From positions 124,001-188,000 of the forward strand of contig RAZP01000006.1 of the NCBI GenBank assembly GCA_004028745.1: a stretch of DNA of 64,000 nt, read 5' to 3'. How positions within the stretch are numbered: position 1 is the first letter of the stretch; each line of letters opens with the position of its first letter. Origin of the DNA: Prosthecochloris sp. (GTDB taxonomy: Bacteria > Bacteroidota > Chlorobiia > Chlorobiales > Chlorobiaceae). Below are positions 7,974 through 16,883 of the stretch, piece by piece. Below the pieces are notes generated by a model. The model was not told the origin of the DNA and made no database searches. It saw nothing but the letters and a program-made list of their open reading frames with translations. The translations under genes and the position numbers were made by a program.

Positions 7974-8003
7974 CTTGAAGGTTACCGTACCGCCACGCCG
8001 CGT

Positions 8004-10127
8004 TCAGAACCGGATACAGTAGCGCAGACCAGCATCGATCCTCGGGCTGCTGCCGAAAACCGGCGACTGAACCCCCGCACTGGTCGTGAACCAGCTGCTG
8101 TCCGTCACCTTGAAGCTGTAAGCAGCCGCAACAAACGGGCGCAGGTCGTTGCGATCGAGTGAACTGCCGACACTGAAAGTCTCCAGGCCGAGAAGGTTCG
8201 ACGTTCCTTCCAGCCTCGCCCGCTCAGCATCGATATCATAATCCAGTCCTGCACCGAGGCTCAGCCTCGAACCGTTGCCGATCCGTTTCACAGCAGTCAC
8301 CTCCACCGTCGCCGTAGTCGTCGTGACCTCCATGCGGTCATAATCGGCGGTGAAATCACCTCCCGTTTCCCTATAAGCATCCAGTCTCGTCCTGTATGCC
8401 GTCACCGAAGCCCGCGGCGTCAGTACCCAGTCATCCGGATTACTGAACCCGTAGCCGAGACTCAAGCGTCCCGAGAGCGTGCTGAGATCAGACGATCCGT
8501 CAACAAGCTCAACGTTATCCAGTCCAATGCCCCGTGTGATATCCGTATCCTGCGTTCCCCAGCCGGCAGCAAGACCGATCTGCCAGCCCGTGCGAGACGC
8601 GCCCTCCTCACTGTACTCACCCCACACCCCGAAACCGTACCCGGTTTCCATATCGAAGCCGTTATGATCGAGATCGGTGAGGCCGAGGGCCGCCGTGGCG
8701 CCAAGGGTAGTGGTTGCATCGACGCCGTAGCCCAGCGAAAGCAGTCCCGTTGCGCCGGTGCGGCTGCCGAGGTCGTGGGCGTCATCCGATCCCGTATAGG
8801 AGAACCTGCCGCCAAGGCTCAAACAGAAGCCGCCCTTGCGTCCGGCAAAACAGGTTTGATCGAGTATCGAGGTCAGAGTCCATTGCTGAGCGGCTGTTGC
8901 AACATCGGCATCGTTGGCAAGCCGGGGAAACGACGCCAGAAGGTTGTCATAATCCTGCATGATCGAACGGTAGATGAACGCACGCCATGGCCCATCATCA
9001 GTCTCCGCTGCTCCGGCAATAACGCCGCCGTCGGCGCTCAAGGCATAGGCAGTGGACTCGCCTGTATTGTCGGCTCTGAGTGTGCCGAGATCGACCATGC
9101 CGCCGTCTTGTGTCCATCGGAACGCACGAGAATCTCCATTATCATTTGGCGCCTCTCCCGCAACGACACTGCCGTCGGCGCTTAAGCCCCAGGCGAAGGA
9201 ATTGCCTGTGTTGTCGGTTTTCAGCGTGCCGAGATCGACCATGCCGCCGTCTTGTGTCCATCGGAACGCATGAAACTCATTGTCATCATTGTGCGCCCAC
9301 CCCGCGGCGACACTGCCGTCGGCGCTCAGGGCATGGGCTTCGGACCAGCCTGTATTGTCGGCTTTCAGTGTGCCGAGATCGACCATGCCGCCGCCTTGTG
9401 TCCACCGGAACGCTCGTCGAAATTCTGTTTCACTTGCCGCCCACCCCGTGGCGACACGGCCGTCGGCGCTCAGGGCATAAGCACTCGAATTGCCTGTATT
9501 GTCGGCTTTCAGCGTGCCGAGATCGACCATGCCGCCGGCTTGCGTCCACCGGAATGCATGGTAGATTCCAGTATATTTATCCGCCTCCCCCGCGGCAACA
9601 CTGCCGTCGGCGCTCAGGGCATAGGCACTCGAATTGCCTGTATTGTCAGCTTTCAGCGTGCCGAGATCGACCATGCCGCCGTCCTGTGTCCATCGGAACG
9701 CCCTGGTACTTTCTGTGTCATTTGCCGCCCGCCCCGCGGCAACGCTGCCGTCGGCGCTCAGGGCATGGGCACGGGAGTGGCCTGTATTGTCGGCTTTCAG
9801 CGTGCCGAGATCGACCATGCCGCCGTCTTGTGTCCATCGGAACGCCCTGGTACTTTCTGTGTCATTTGCTGCCCGCCCCGCGACGACACTGCCGTCGGCG
9901 CTCAGGGCATGGGCAGTGGAGGAGCCTGAACTGTCGGCTTTCAGCGTGCCGAGATCGATCATCTCGTTATAGGGAATCTGAGCGCCGGCCGGCAATGATG
10001 AGAAGCTTATCAAGGCCGCCACCATGAACGGGACAAGGCTGACAATGTCCCTGGGTACCCTGAGAGGACGCTTGCCCTGCAGGATGCTCCTGCACGGGTA
10101 CTGATTCGATGCTGCTTGTTTCACCAT
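8004..10127 (-). CDS. HAF-repeat autotransporter
   Basis: This 707-residue protein should be a surface or secreted type Va autotransporter. A long signal sequence (hydrophobic IVSLVPFMVAALISFSSLPAGAQ, cleaved near residue 49) is followed by seven near-identical 48-residue HAF repeats (MVDLGTLKADNTG...HALSADGSVAAG...AFRWTQDGG) at residues 56-388. A linker precedes a C-terminal domain of about 300 residues with alternating strands and the terminal aromatic residue (GLRYCIRF), typical of the autotransporter beta-barrel. HAF repeats are predicted beta-propeller-like passengers of unknown ligand. The gene is clearly more GC-rich than its surroundings and bracketed by direct repeats, suggesting transfer. 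Repeat number could vary by slippage. Confidence 0.88.
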   Translation of the reverse strand: MVKQAASNQYPCRSILQGKRPLRVPRDIVSLVPFMVAALISFSSLPAGAQIPYNEMIDLGTLKADSSGSSTAHALSADGSVVAGRAANDTESTRAFRWTQDGGMVDLGTLKADNTGHSRAHALSADGSVAAGRAANDTESTRAFRWTQDGGMVDLGTLKADNTGNSSAYALSADGSVAAGEADKYTGIYHAFRWTQAGGMVDLGTLKADNTGNSSAYALSADGRVATGWAASETEFRRAFRWTQGGGMVDLGTLKADNTGWSEAHALSADGSVAAGWAHNDDNEFHAFRWTQDGGMVDLGTLKTDNTGNSFAWGLSADGSVVAGEAPNDNGDSRAFRWTQDGGMVDLGTLRADNTGESTAYALSADGGVIAGAAETDDGPWRAFIYRSIMQDYDNLLASFPRLANDADVATAAQQWTLTSILDQTCFAGRKGGFCLSLGGRFSYTGSDDAHDLGSRTGATGLLSLGYGVDATTTLGATAALGLTDLDHNGFDMETGYGFGVWGEYSEEGASRTGWQIGLAAGWGTQDTDITRGIGLDNVELVDGSSDLSTLSGRLSLGYGFSNPDDWVLTPRASVTAYRTRLDAYRETGGDFTADYDRMEVTTTTATVEVTAVKRIGNGSRLSLGAGLDYDIDAERARLEGTSNLLGLETFSVGSSLDRNDLRPFVAAAYSFKVTDSSWFTTSAGVQSPVFGSSPRIDAGLRYCIRF
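8964..9962 (-). repeat. Seven tandem 144-bp repeats inside the HAF gene
   Basis: These encode the 48-residue HAF units; the last unit is cut to 45 residues. Units 2-6 are very similar at DNA level (recurrent TGCCGAGATCGACCATGCCG and CTGCCGTCGGCGCTCAGGGC), with variation concentrated in the ~10 codons between the conserved ALSADG and AFRWTQ cores. That pattern suggests recent expansion with a variable surface loop. Confidence 0.9.
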
Positions 10128-10556
10128 GATTAAAGGGGTTTATGGTTGACAGAATGAATGTTCTTTGTTGTTACAGCTCTACATGGTTACGATTACCACA
10201 GGGACGCGGGTATGCACATGTCTGTCGAGACGAGATAGAGTGAGTGAAAGATGAGAAGTAAACCGAAACGGCAGGGGGAACACAGCTTGCATGCGGAAGT
10301 ATGGGGTGTGTATGGACTATGAGAGCACAAGCCATAAGGGGATTACAAAAGAGTTGGCAGACGATCTCTCAGTTAATACTGCGATACGGTACTCTTGGTG
10401 AATAATTTACCGTATTTATGGCTGTATTACAACAAACTACGCATTTTTTTGTTTGTCTCCACCGTGCCTGTGAAGCGGCAGGAATAATAGCGCAGGCGTT
10501 ACAAGGTGGTTGCAAGATGCGGGATGAACATCCCCTAATTCATGAGCTGTTTAACT
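10128..10556. other. Gene-free leader region upstream of the autotransporter
   Basis: I find no reading frame, RNA gene or terminator that I can support here. The autotransporter promoter should lie in this stretch, but no convincing -35/-10 pair stands out. The composition is mixed and unlike the GC-rich gene it precedes. Confidence 0.5.
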
Positions 10557-10790
10557 GTTGAGTTACAACTGTCGTACTCAGCGAAGCGGTAATCGTAATT
10601 GAGAAAAGTAGTGCTGAGTGCTGAGTTCTCAGTGCTGAGTTTAAGATGGTGTTATGTGTTGTGTTAGTATCGTACTCGTACTCAGCGAAGCGGTACTCGT
10701 AATCGTAATCGAAAATACAGCAGCCGGAAGTTGAGGGTTGTTGATCCGTTTATTTGTTGAATTACAGGGGCAGCCCCGTGTGGCTGCCCG
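10557..10790. repeat. Right direct repeat (split) flanking the HAF gene
   Basis: 10557-10601 matches the beginning of the left repeat (GTTGAGTTACAACTGTCGTA...). It then breaks into a low-complexity AGTGCTGAGTGCTGAGTTCTC stretch, and 10677-10763 gives the full 87-base match to 7814-7900, followed by the GGGGCAGCCCC block (10767-10790). The perfect 16-bp palindrome TCCCGACATGTCGGGA follows at 10795-10810. Confidence 0.85.
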
Positions 10791-10887
10791 GCCATCCCGA
10801 CATGTCGGGATACGCCTGTGTGAACCGGGTACATTGGAATCTGGGAGAAAGATGTTGAATTGCTGCTTTTTACTTTTGCATTTTAAC

Positions 10888-11865
10888 TTATTTATCAAAA
10901 TGCTCCCGGCAGGCGTCGAAAAGCTTGTCGGGATTGACCGGGACCGCTCCGACTTCCTGGCAAACTGTTCCGGCGGCAAGGTTTGCTATTTCCGCGCTTG
11001 TTTCAATGTCCAGCCCTGCGGCAAATCCCAGTGAAAGGATTCCAATGACGGTATCTCCTGCACCTGAGACATCGGCAACTTCAAGCGAGGCTGCCGGAAT
11101 ATGGGTGAAACGATCATTGCATATCGTCAGGCCTTTTTCGCTCCTTGTAACGACAAGATGCTCACATCTCAATGTTTTTTTCAGTTTCCGGCAGGCATGC
11201 TCGATCTCTCTGTCCGTGTTATCCAGGGAAATACCCAGAGACGAAGCAATTTCCGTAAGATTCGGTTTAAAAACAGTGCAGCCGCCGTAGCTGAAAAAAC
11301 TTTTTAGCTTGGGATCTACGAAGACCGGTACCTCTTTTGAAGAGGCTAACGTTATGATCTGTTTAATAAAGGTTGGAGTTAGTACTCCTTTATTGTAGTC
11401 CTGAAGTACAATAGCATCAAGAGAGGAGATGGTTTCCCTGAGATGTTCCTCCATGAAGCTTTCGGCCGTTTCCGAAACGGCTTCCCGGCTTTCGTAATCC
11501 ACCCTGGCGATATGGTGATTCTGGGAGAGAATCCTTGTTTTGCAGGTTGTTGGTCTGTCCGGGTCCTGAAAAAGATGTTCCGAGGAAAGCCTGTGATTAT
11601 GCATCAGTTTCTGCAGGGCTTGGGCACTGCTGTCACGGCCGGTCACACCGAAAAGCATGGCATGTGCACCCATGGCATGGATGTTAACGGCTACGTTGGC
11701 GGCTCCTCCCAGCCTCAGTGTTTCATGAGATACATCGACGACAGGTACGGGGTATTCCGGCGAAATTCGTGATACGTGCCCAAAGATGTATTTGTCAAGC
11801 ATAATGTCGCCGATAACTGCGATCCTTTTTTCCTTGAATGACTTAAACAGCACATCGATGTCCAT
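10888..11865 (-). CDS. PfkB-family heptose-7-phosphate kinase (HldE-N/RfaE1-like)
   Basis: The protein probably phosphorylates D-glycero-beta-D-manno-heptose 7-phosphate for LPS core heptose synthesis. It has 325 residues, the length of the stand-alone kinase half of HldE. Diagnostic segments are VIGDIMLDKYIFGHVSRISPEYPVPVV near the N-terminus, LRLGGAANVAVN, VLQDYNKGVLTP, PVFVDPKLK, FKPNLTEI and the catalytic VADVSGAGDTVIG. No nucleotidyltransferase domain is fused. The start ATG 11865 matches the usual RfaE1 N-terminus. MITE-4 lies 35 bases upstream of the start, so promoter elements may lie within or beyond it. Confidence 0.88.
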   Translation of the reverse strand: MDIDVLFKSFKEKRIAVIGDIMLDKYIFGHVSRISPEYPVPVVDVSHETLRLGGAANVAVNIHAMGAHAMLFGVTGRDSSAQALQKLMHNHRLSSEHLFQDPDRPTTCKTRILSQNHHIARVDYESREAVSETAESFMEEHLRETISSLDAIVLQDYNKGVLTPTFIKQIITLASSKEVPVFVDPKLKSFFSYGGCTVFKPNLTEIASSLGISLDNTDREIEHACRKLKKTLRCEHLVVTRSEKGLTICNDRFTHIPAASLEVADVSGAGDTVIGILSLGFAAGLDIETSAEIANLAAGTVCQEVGAVPVNPDKLFDACREHFDK

Positions 11866-11899
11866 GTAGTATTCAGTGAGATGTTTGTCAAGTGTTTAT

Positions 11900-12016
11900 G
11901 GGCACCTTAATTTATTTATTCCGCGGTTCAATTGCTTCGTTGAGCGGATAGGAGAGGGTTTCTGCGCTCCGTTCGCCTTGCACTTGAAACGCTCATGACA
12001 ATAAATTGAGGTACCC
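11900..12016 (-). mobile_element. MITE-4 (117 bp)
   Basis: The left end is GGGCACCTTAATTTATTTATT and the right end AATAAATTGAGGTACCC. The flanks are TTAT (11896-11899) and TTAT (12017-12020). It belongs to the CGCG(C/G)TTCAATTGCTTCGTTGAGCGG sub-type shared with MITE-1, -10 and -12. It lies between the divergent heptose kinase and ffh genes. Confidence 0.88.
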
Positions 12017-12103
12017 TTATGAATGCATAACGTTCAACGTGGAAATAATATATTAAACAGCTGTACGGATATAAAACGTTTGATAAGGAGAAGAAAGGGG
12101 AGT

Positions 12104-12132
12104 CTTTTATTTTCCCATTTTTTTGTTATAAT
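12104..12132 (+). promoter_or_regulatory. Putative ffh promoter
   Basis: A perfect TATAAT hexamer lies at 12127-12132 within an AT-rich stretch, 49 bases before the ffh start. The -35 region (around AGTCTTT at 12101-12107) is weak. It is the best promoter candidate for the ffh-rpsP-rimM-trmD-rplS block. Confidence 0.45.
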
Positions 12133-12180
12133 TAAAGCTATCCATTTTTAGCTCAGTATTACTGAACAAAGTCTTGTACA

Positions 12181-13530
12181 ATGTTTGATAATTTAAGCGA
12201 CAAGTTAGAGGCGACCTTTAAAAAGCTTGCCGGGCAGGCAACGATCAACGAGGTCAATATCGGCATAGCTATGCGCGATATCAAGCGTGCTTTGCTGAGT
12301 GCCGATGTCAACTACAAGGTTGCCAAGAAGTTTGTTGAAGAGGTCAGGGAGAAAGCAATGGGCCAGGATGTTGTGAAAAGTGTCTCGCCTGCCCAGATGA
12401 TTGTGAAAATAGTCAGCGACGAGCTGACTGAGATCATGGGGGGTGAAAACAAGCCCCTTGACCTGACGGCGAAAAAAACGCCGGCTGTTGTAATGGTTGC
12501 AGGCCTGCAAGGGTCGGGTAAGACAACATTTTGTGCGAAGCTGGCAAAACGTTTGAAGAAAAACGGCAAACATCCTCTACTGGTGGCTGCTGATGTCTAT
12601 CGTCCAGCTGCGGTTGAACAGCTCAAGACTCTTGGTGAGCAGATTGAAGTTCCGGTTTTTTCTCTGGAGGAAAAGGATGCGTTGAAGACAGCGTTAGAAG
12701 GTCTTGAGTCGGCAAGAAGCAATGGCAATGATGTTGTTATCGTCGATACTGCCGGGCGTTTGCAGGTTGACGAAGCCATGATGGCTGAGGCCGAAGCGCT
12801 CAAGGACCAGTTGAAGCCGGAAGAGTTGCTTTTCGTTGTCGATGCCATGATAGGACAGGAGGCTGTCAACACTGCGAAAGTGTTTAACGAACGTCTTGAT
12901 TTCGATGGTGTTGTTCTGACGAAACTTGACGGAGATGCCAGAGGTGGTTCGGCGCTTTCGATCAAGCAGGTTGTTGACAAACCGATCAAATTCATGAGCG
13001 TTGGTGAGAAAGTCGATGATCTTGACGTTTTCTACCCTGACCGTATGGCTCAGCGTATTCTCGGCATGGGTGATATTGTCAGCTTCGTCGAAAAGGCTCA
13101 GGAGACACTTGATCTTGAGAAAACACAAAAGATGCAGTCTCGTCTGCTGAAAAACGAATTTGATCTGGACGATTTTTTTGAGCAGCTTCAACAACTGAAA
13201 AAAATGGGTTCGATTCAGGGGCTTATTGAAATGGTTCCGGGTCTCAACAAGATGATCCCGAAACAAGATCTTGACGGGCTCGATTTCAAACCCATAGAAG
13301 CTATTATCTCTTCCATGACGAAAGAAGAAAGGGCGACACCTGAAATCATCAACGGCAGCCGCAGGCAGAGAATTGCAAAGGGGAGTGGTACACGTGTTCA
13401 GGACGTTAATATGCTGCTCAAACAGTTCAAGGAAATGAAGAAGATGATGGGTTCGGTTTCCAAGATGACAAGCTCAGGGCGCAAGATATTGCCGCAGAAT
13501 TTGCCGCTTGAAAAGCTTTTAAAACGATGA
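12181..13530 (+). CDS. ffh: Signal recognition particle protein
   Basis: Ffh binds signal sequences and 4.5S RNA and targets ribosomes to the membrane through FtsY. It has 449 residues, the normal length. The N domain (residues 1-100) is followed by the GTPase domain with G1 GLQGSGKTTFCAKLAKRL, DVYRPAAVEQL, G3 DTAGRLQVDE, G4 TKLDGDARGG and G5 VGEKVDDL. The methionine-rich M domain (MGSIQGLIEMVPGLNKM, then NGSRRQRIAKGSG for RNA binding and QFKEMKKMMG) completes the protein. It heads a same-strand run of translation genes, with rpsP 36 bases downstream, a common gene order. Confidence 0.97.
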   Translation: MFDNLSDKLEATFKKLAGQATINEVNIGIAMRDIKRALLSADVNYKVAKKFVEEVREKAMGQDVVKSVSPAQMIVKIVSDELTEIMGGENKPLDLTAKKTPAVVMVAGLQGSGKTTFCAKLAKRLKKNGKHPLLVAADVYRPAAVEQLKTLGEQIEVPVFSLEEKDALKTALEGLESARSNGNDVVIVDTAGRLQVDEAMMAEAEALKDQLKPEELLFVVDAMIGQEAVNTAKVFNERLDFDGVVLTKLDGDARGGSALSIKQVVDKPIKFMSVGEKVDDLDVFYPDRMAQRILGMGDIVSFVEKAQETLDLEKTQKMQSRLLKNEFDLDDFFEQLQQLKKMGSIQGLIEMVPGLNKMIPKQDLDGLDFKPIEAIISSMTKEERATPEIINGSRRQRIAKGSGTRVQDVNMLLKQFKEMKKMMGSVSKMTSSGRKILPQNLPLEKLLKR

Positions 13531-13566
13531 CGTTTTTTTAATAAATAACTTAAATCCAGACAAGCA

Positions 13567-13998
13567 TTGGTTAAAATCAGACTTAGAAGAGCAGGAAGAA
13601 AGAAATTGCCTTTTTACCAGATCGTTGCTGCTGACGCTCGTGCTCCGAGAGATGGCAAGTTTCTCGAAGTGATCGGTCACTATCAGCCGACAGCGAAGCC
13701 TCATGCAATAACGTTGGACAAAGAGCGCACGGCCTACTGGCTTGGAGTTGGTGCACAGCCGACAACAACAGTTCGCAGTCTTATCCGTGCTACCGGTCTT
13801 TTTCACGAGCTGAACATGAAGCGCAGGGGACGCAGTGAAGAGGAAATTGCTGTGGAAATGGAGCAATGGAAGTCCCGTGAAACTGAGAGGCGGGAAAAAA
13901 GGCTTGCCGTCAAAGTACGGCGCCGTCAGGCTAAAAAAGCGGCGGAAGTGGAAGCGGCACAGGCTGTTTCAACGGCTGAACCGGAGGGTGAAAAGTAA
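13567..13998 (+). CDS. rpsP: 30S ribosomal protein S16
   Basis: S16 is a small-subunit assembly protein. The frame begins at TTG 13567 (read as MVKIRLRRAGRKKLPFYQIV), which aligns with the conserved S16 N-terminus, so the non-ATG start is well supported. The core (residues 1-85) contains ADARAPRDGKFLEVIGHYQP and RTAYWLGVGAQPTTTVRSLI. It has 143 residues with a charged C-terminal tail of about 55 residues (RRQAKKAAEVEAAQAV), longer than the 80-90 residue E. coli protein; such tails are known in related phyla. It is cotranscribed with ffh and rimM. Confidence 0.96.
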   Translation: MVKIRLRRAGRKKLPFYQIVAADARAPRDGKFLEVIGHYQPTAKPHAITLDKERTAYWLGVGAQPTTTVRSLIRATGLFHELNMKRRGRSEEEIAVEMEQWKSRETERREKRLAVKVRRRQAKKAAEVEAAQAVSTAEPEGEK

Positions 13999-14079
13999 AT
14001 TGTAAATTTCAGCCGTTCAGGCTTTATCTTGCGGGCATCTCGAAAAAGTATCGATAAGGACCGTTTTTGAGGTGACCTT

Positions 14080-14589
14080 ATGAAAGAAGAGCTATATCTG
14101 GTAGGCCGGATTCTCAAGCCGAAAGGGCTGAAAGGTGAAGTGAAAATCTTGCCGGTTACTGATTTTCCGGAGAGTTTTCTTGAGAGGAAGGCTTTTTATA
14201 TAGGGGTAACGGAAAGGGATGCGGTTCGCCGCATGGTGCTCAGCGCAGTGATGCGAAAAGGTTTTGCCTATCTGCTTTTTTCGGGTATTGATACGAGGGA
14301 GAAAGCAGAAGCAATCGCAGGAAATATGGTGTATGTAAACGCTGATGCCCTGATTCCTCTTTCTCCCGGCAGGGCGTACCTTCATGAGCTGAGGGGCCTG
14401 AAAGTGCTTAATGAGTCAGGTGAGGAGGTCGGCGTTGTACATGATGTATTGCGCATGCCGGCACATGAGGTGTATGAGATCAAGTGCGTCAGTCGTATGG
14501 TTCTGGTGCCGGCGATCGAGGAATTTGTTAAGGAAATAGTTATTGACAAAGGGTACATGGTGCTGAAAAGGTTTGAGGAGTTCCTGTAA
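14080..14589 (+). CDS. rimM: Ribosome maturation factor RimM
   Basis: RimM helps assemble the 30S head and binds S19. It has 169 residues. The N-terminal domain starts LVGRILKPKGLKGEVKILPVTDFPESF, and the PRC-barrel domain follows the YLHELRGLKVLNESGEEVGVV linker, with VYEIK and LVPAIEEFVKEIVIDKGYMVL at the end, all hallmarks of the family. It sits between rpsP and trmD, its usual place, with short gaps on either side. Confidence 0.95.
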   Translation: MKEELYLVGRILKPKGLKGEVKILPVTDFPESFLERKAFYIGVTERDAVRRMVLSAVMRKGFAYLLFSGIDTREKAEAIAGNMVYVNADALIPLSPGRAYLHELRGLKVLNESGEEVGVVHDVLRMPAHEVYEIKCVSRMVLVPAIEEFVKEIVIDKGYMVLKRFEEFL

Positions 14590-14633
14590 AGCCCTGAGCT
14601 GTTCTTGTACAATTTGATGAAAGGACTCTGCTG

Positions 14634-15344
14634 ATGCAGATACGGATCGACGTCATATCCGTCATTCCTGGTTTTTTTGAATCGACCCTGAATAAGGGAT
14701 TGCTTGGCATAGCCCGGAAAAAAATGTATGCAGAGATACATGTTCATAATCTTCATGATTATGGTCTGGGAAAGTACAAGCAAGTTGACGATACCCCTTT
14801 CGGCGGTGGTGCAGGGATGGTAATCAGGCCTGAGCCGGTATTTGCCTGTATCGAAAAACTTTTGGCTGAAAGACTTTATGACGCAGTGATTTTTATGACC
14901 CCTGACGGCCGTATGTTCGACCAGTCAACTGCAAACCGTCTTTCAAGGTTGAAAAATCTGATTATATTGTGCGGCCATTACAAAGCCGTTGATGAAAGGA
15001 TCAGAAAAAAGCTGGTTACCATGGAGTTATCGGTTGGCGATATTGTGCTTTCAGGCGGTGAGATCCCGGCTTTGCTTCTGATGGATGCTGTGGTTCGGCT
15101 GATTCCCGGTGTTCTGGGTGACAGTGAGTCGGCATTGACCGATTCTTTTCAGACCGGCATGCTTGATTGTGAGTATTATACCCGGCCGGCTGACTTCAGA
15201 GGAATGCGTGTCCCTGATGTGCTGCTGTCGGGTCATCATAAAAAAATTGAAGAGTGGAAAAACAGGAATGCTCTTGAACGAACAGCGAAAAGGCGGCCTG
15301 AGCTTCTCGACAAGGGTATTATTGAAGAGTTAAAGAAAAAATAA
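14634..15344 (+). CDS. trmD: tRNA (guanine-N1)-methyltransferase
   Basis: TrmD methylates G37 of tRNAs to prevent frameshifting. It has 236 residues. The conserved start DVISVIPGFFESTLNKGLLG is followed by DDTPFGGGAGMVIRPEPVF, the SAM-binding trefoil knot LCGHYKAVDERI and SVGDIVLSGGEIPALLLMDAV, and PGVLGDSES with DCEYYTRPADFRGMRVPDVLLSGHH. It is followed after 11 bases by rplS, completing the standard cluster. Confidence 0.96.
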   Translation: MQIRIDVISVIPGFFESTLNKGLLGIARKKMYAEIHVHNLHDYGLGKYKQVDDTPFGGGAGMVIRPEPVFACIEKLLAERLYDAVIFMTPDGRMFDQSTANRLSRLKNLIILCGHYKAVDERIRKKLVTMELSVGDIVLSGGEIPALLLMDAVVRLIPGVLGDSESALTDSFQTGMLDCEYYTRPADFRGMRVPDVLLSGHHKKIEEWKNRNALERTAKRRPELLDKGIIEELKKK

Positions 15345-15355
15345 AGAACATTATC

Positions 15356-15718
15356 ATGGATCAGTTAATTCAGTTGGTTGAGGCTACGCAGGAACGAGAC
15401 GACTTGCCGGAAATTCATCCAGGCGATACAGTGAGGATGCAGTTGAAGGTTATCGAAGGTGAAAAAGAGCGCTTGCAGGCTTTCGAGGGTGTTGTTATCA
15501 GCGAAAGGGGAACCGGTGCATCGAAAACCGTAACCGTTCGTAAAATTTCCAGCGGTATAGGCGTCGAGCGTATTGTTCCTTTGAGCTCGCCGAACATCGA
15601 AAGCATTAAAGTGCTGAAAAGCGGTAAGACCCGCCGTGCAAAGCTCTTCTATCTCAGAAAGCGCACAGGTAAGGCTGCTCTGAAAGTGAAAGAACGCAAA
15701 ACGACAGTTACTTCATAA
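15356..15718 (+). CDS. rplS: 50S ribosomal protein L19
   Basis: L19 lies at the 30S-50S interface. It has 120 residues, typical length. Family segments include HPGDTVRMQLKVIEGEKERLQAFEGVVI, SKTVTVRKISSGIGVERIVPL and SPNIESIKVLKSGKTRRAKLFYLRKRTGKAA. It is the last gene of the ffh block; a strong terminator follows about 60 bases downstream. Confidence 0.96.
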   Translation: MDQLIQLVEATQERDDLPEIHPGDTVRMQLKVIEGEKERLQAFEGVVISERGTGASKTVTVRKISSGIGVERIVPLSSPNIESIKVLKSGKTRRAKLFYLRKRTGKAALKVKERKTTVTS

Positions 15719-15777
15719 CCTTTTCCGAACAGTATAGCCTCTGCTTGTTGCTCGGTGTCCGCAATTTGATTAGAATG

Positions 15778-15806
15778 AAAAAGCCTGATTTTTGTCGGGC
15801 TTTTTT
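15778..15806 (+). terminator. Rho-independent terminator after rplS
   Basis: AAAAAGCCTGA (15778-15788) pairs with TCGGGCTTTTT (15795-15805) around a T5 loop region and runs into T residues. The stem carries one G-T pair. It closes the ffh-rplS unit. Confidence 0.85.
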
Positions 15807-15871
15807 GTGTTTGCCCCATTGGCGCAGCCATGCCGCTTTTTACCTTTTGAATTTTGACTTTTCCTGGTTCT

Positions 15872-16714
15872 ATGCTTACAATCGGTGAATATACGCTTCA
15901 GACGCTCGATGTTCAGTGCTTCAGTCTTGATGGCGGTTCTGTTTTCGGGGTGTATCCAAGAGTGCTCTGGGAAAAAATAATTACTCCCGATCATCTCAAC
16001 AGGATCAGGCTGTCGATGCGCATTCTGCTTGTAAGGGGAAAGGGCAGGAACATTCTTGTTGATGCTGCAATGGGCACGGCGTGGAGCGATAAGGTAAAGA
16101 AGATCTACGATCTTTCCGAGTGGCGCCTGGACGAAGAGCTGCAAAATGCCGGTCTGGAATGTCGGGATATCACCGATGTTATTTTCACACACCTGCATTT
16201 CGATCATGTTGCGGGAGCATTCGAGGAGAAAGATGGCAGGCTTGTTTCTGTTTTTCCCAATGCCCGGTTTCATGTTCAGAAGGATAATTACGAAACAGCG
16301 CTCCGTCCTAACGCGATGGAAAAGTCCAGTTACCTTCTCCCGTTTATCGATGCTTTTGGAAAAAGCGGATCGATGGAGCTGGTTGACGGCTGTGTCGAGC
16401 TGTTGCCGGGTTTCGAGATGGTTCCCTTGGGGCAAGGGCATACGGCAGGGCATCAACTGGTTAAAATCACGGGAGATGATACAACGCTTGTTCATGGCGG
16501 TGATTTGATTCCTTCATCGGCTCACCTTGCAGTCACGAGGGGGCTTGCGTTTGATGTTGCCCCGCTTGAGCTGATTCGTGACAAAGTTGCTCTGTTGAAC
16601 GATCTGCTTGAAAAGCGGTGGCTGCTGTACTTCGCTCACGATCCGTTTATCAAGGCTGCTACGGTTCGCCAGGATAAAAAACATGTTGTTGTCGATAAGG
16701 TGGTGGATGTGTGA
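15872..16714 (+). CDS. Metallo-beta-lactamase-fold hydrolase
   Basis: The protein is of the MBL superfamily: the metal-binding HLHFDHVAG (HxHxDH) motif is at about residue 108, GQGHTAGHQ carries the next metal histidine, and LVHGGDLIPSS and FAHDPF supply the later ligands. The frame is open from TTG 15854, but ATG 15872 (MLTIGEYTLQTLD) is the likelier start, giving 280 residues. The arrangement resembles lactonase-like members (AttM/AiiA group), but the substrate cannot be assigned. There is no signal peptide. It follows the rplS terminator and is probably transcribed separately. Confidence 0.82.
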   Translation: MLTIGEYTLQTLDVQCFSLDGGSVFGVYPRVLWEKIITPDHLNRIRLSMRILLVRGKGRNILVDAAMGTAWSDKVKKIYDLSEWRLDEELQNAGLECRDITDVIFTHLHFDHVAGAFEEKDGRLVSVFPNARFHVQKDNYETALRPNAMEKSSYLLPFIDAFGKSGSMELVDGCVELLPGFEMVPLGQGHTAGHQLVKITGDDTTLVHGGDLIPSSAHLAVTRGLAFDVAPLELIRDKVALLNDLLEKRWLLYFAHDPFIKAATVRQDKKHVVVDKVVDV

Positions 16715-16883
16715 GGAGAAAAGGTTAAGGTATCAGGTAATTAGGCATAGGAGCGGGGTGCAAAATTGTAAGGACGAACCCATATGTTCGCCCGCAAGGT
16801 CGATATAAAGGAGGCAAGACCGGGTCTGGTATCAGGTTCGGGAATCTCGAATAAACAATGGAGTAAAAGCGAATGGCTGAAAT

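Noticed and set aside
8964..9962. Regularly spaced repeats that could be read as a CRISPR array.
   Set aside because: The repeats are 144 bp, in frame, and encode the HAF units of a long open reading frame with signal peptide and barrel.
9080..10027. Long plus-strand reading frame of 315 codons opposite the HAF gene.
   Set aside because: It is an antisense shadow of GC-rich repeats (repetitive cysteine/arginine-rich translation) without a sensible start or family.
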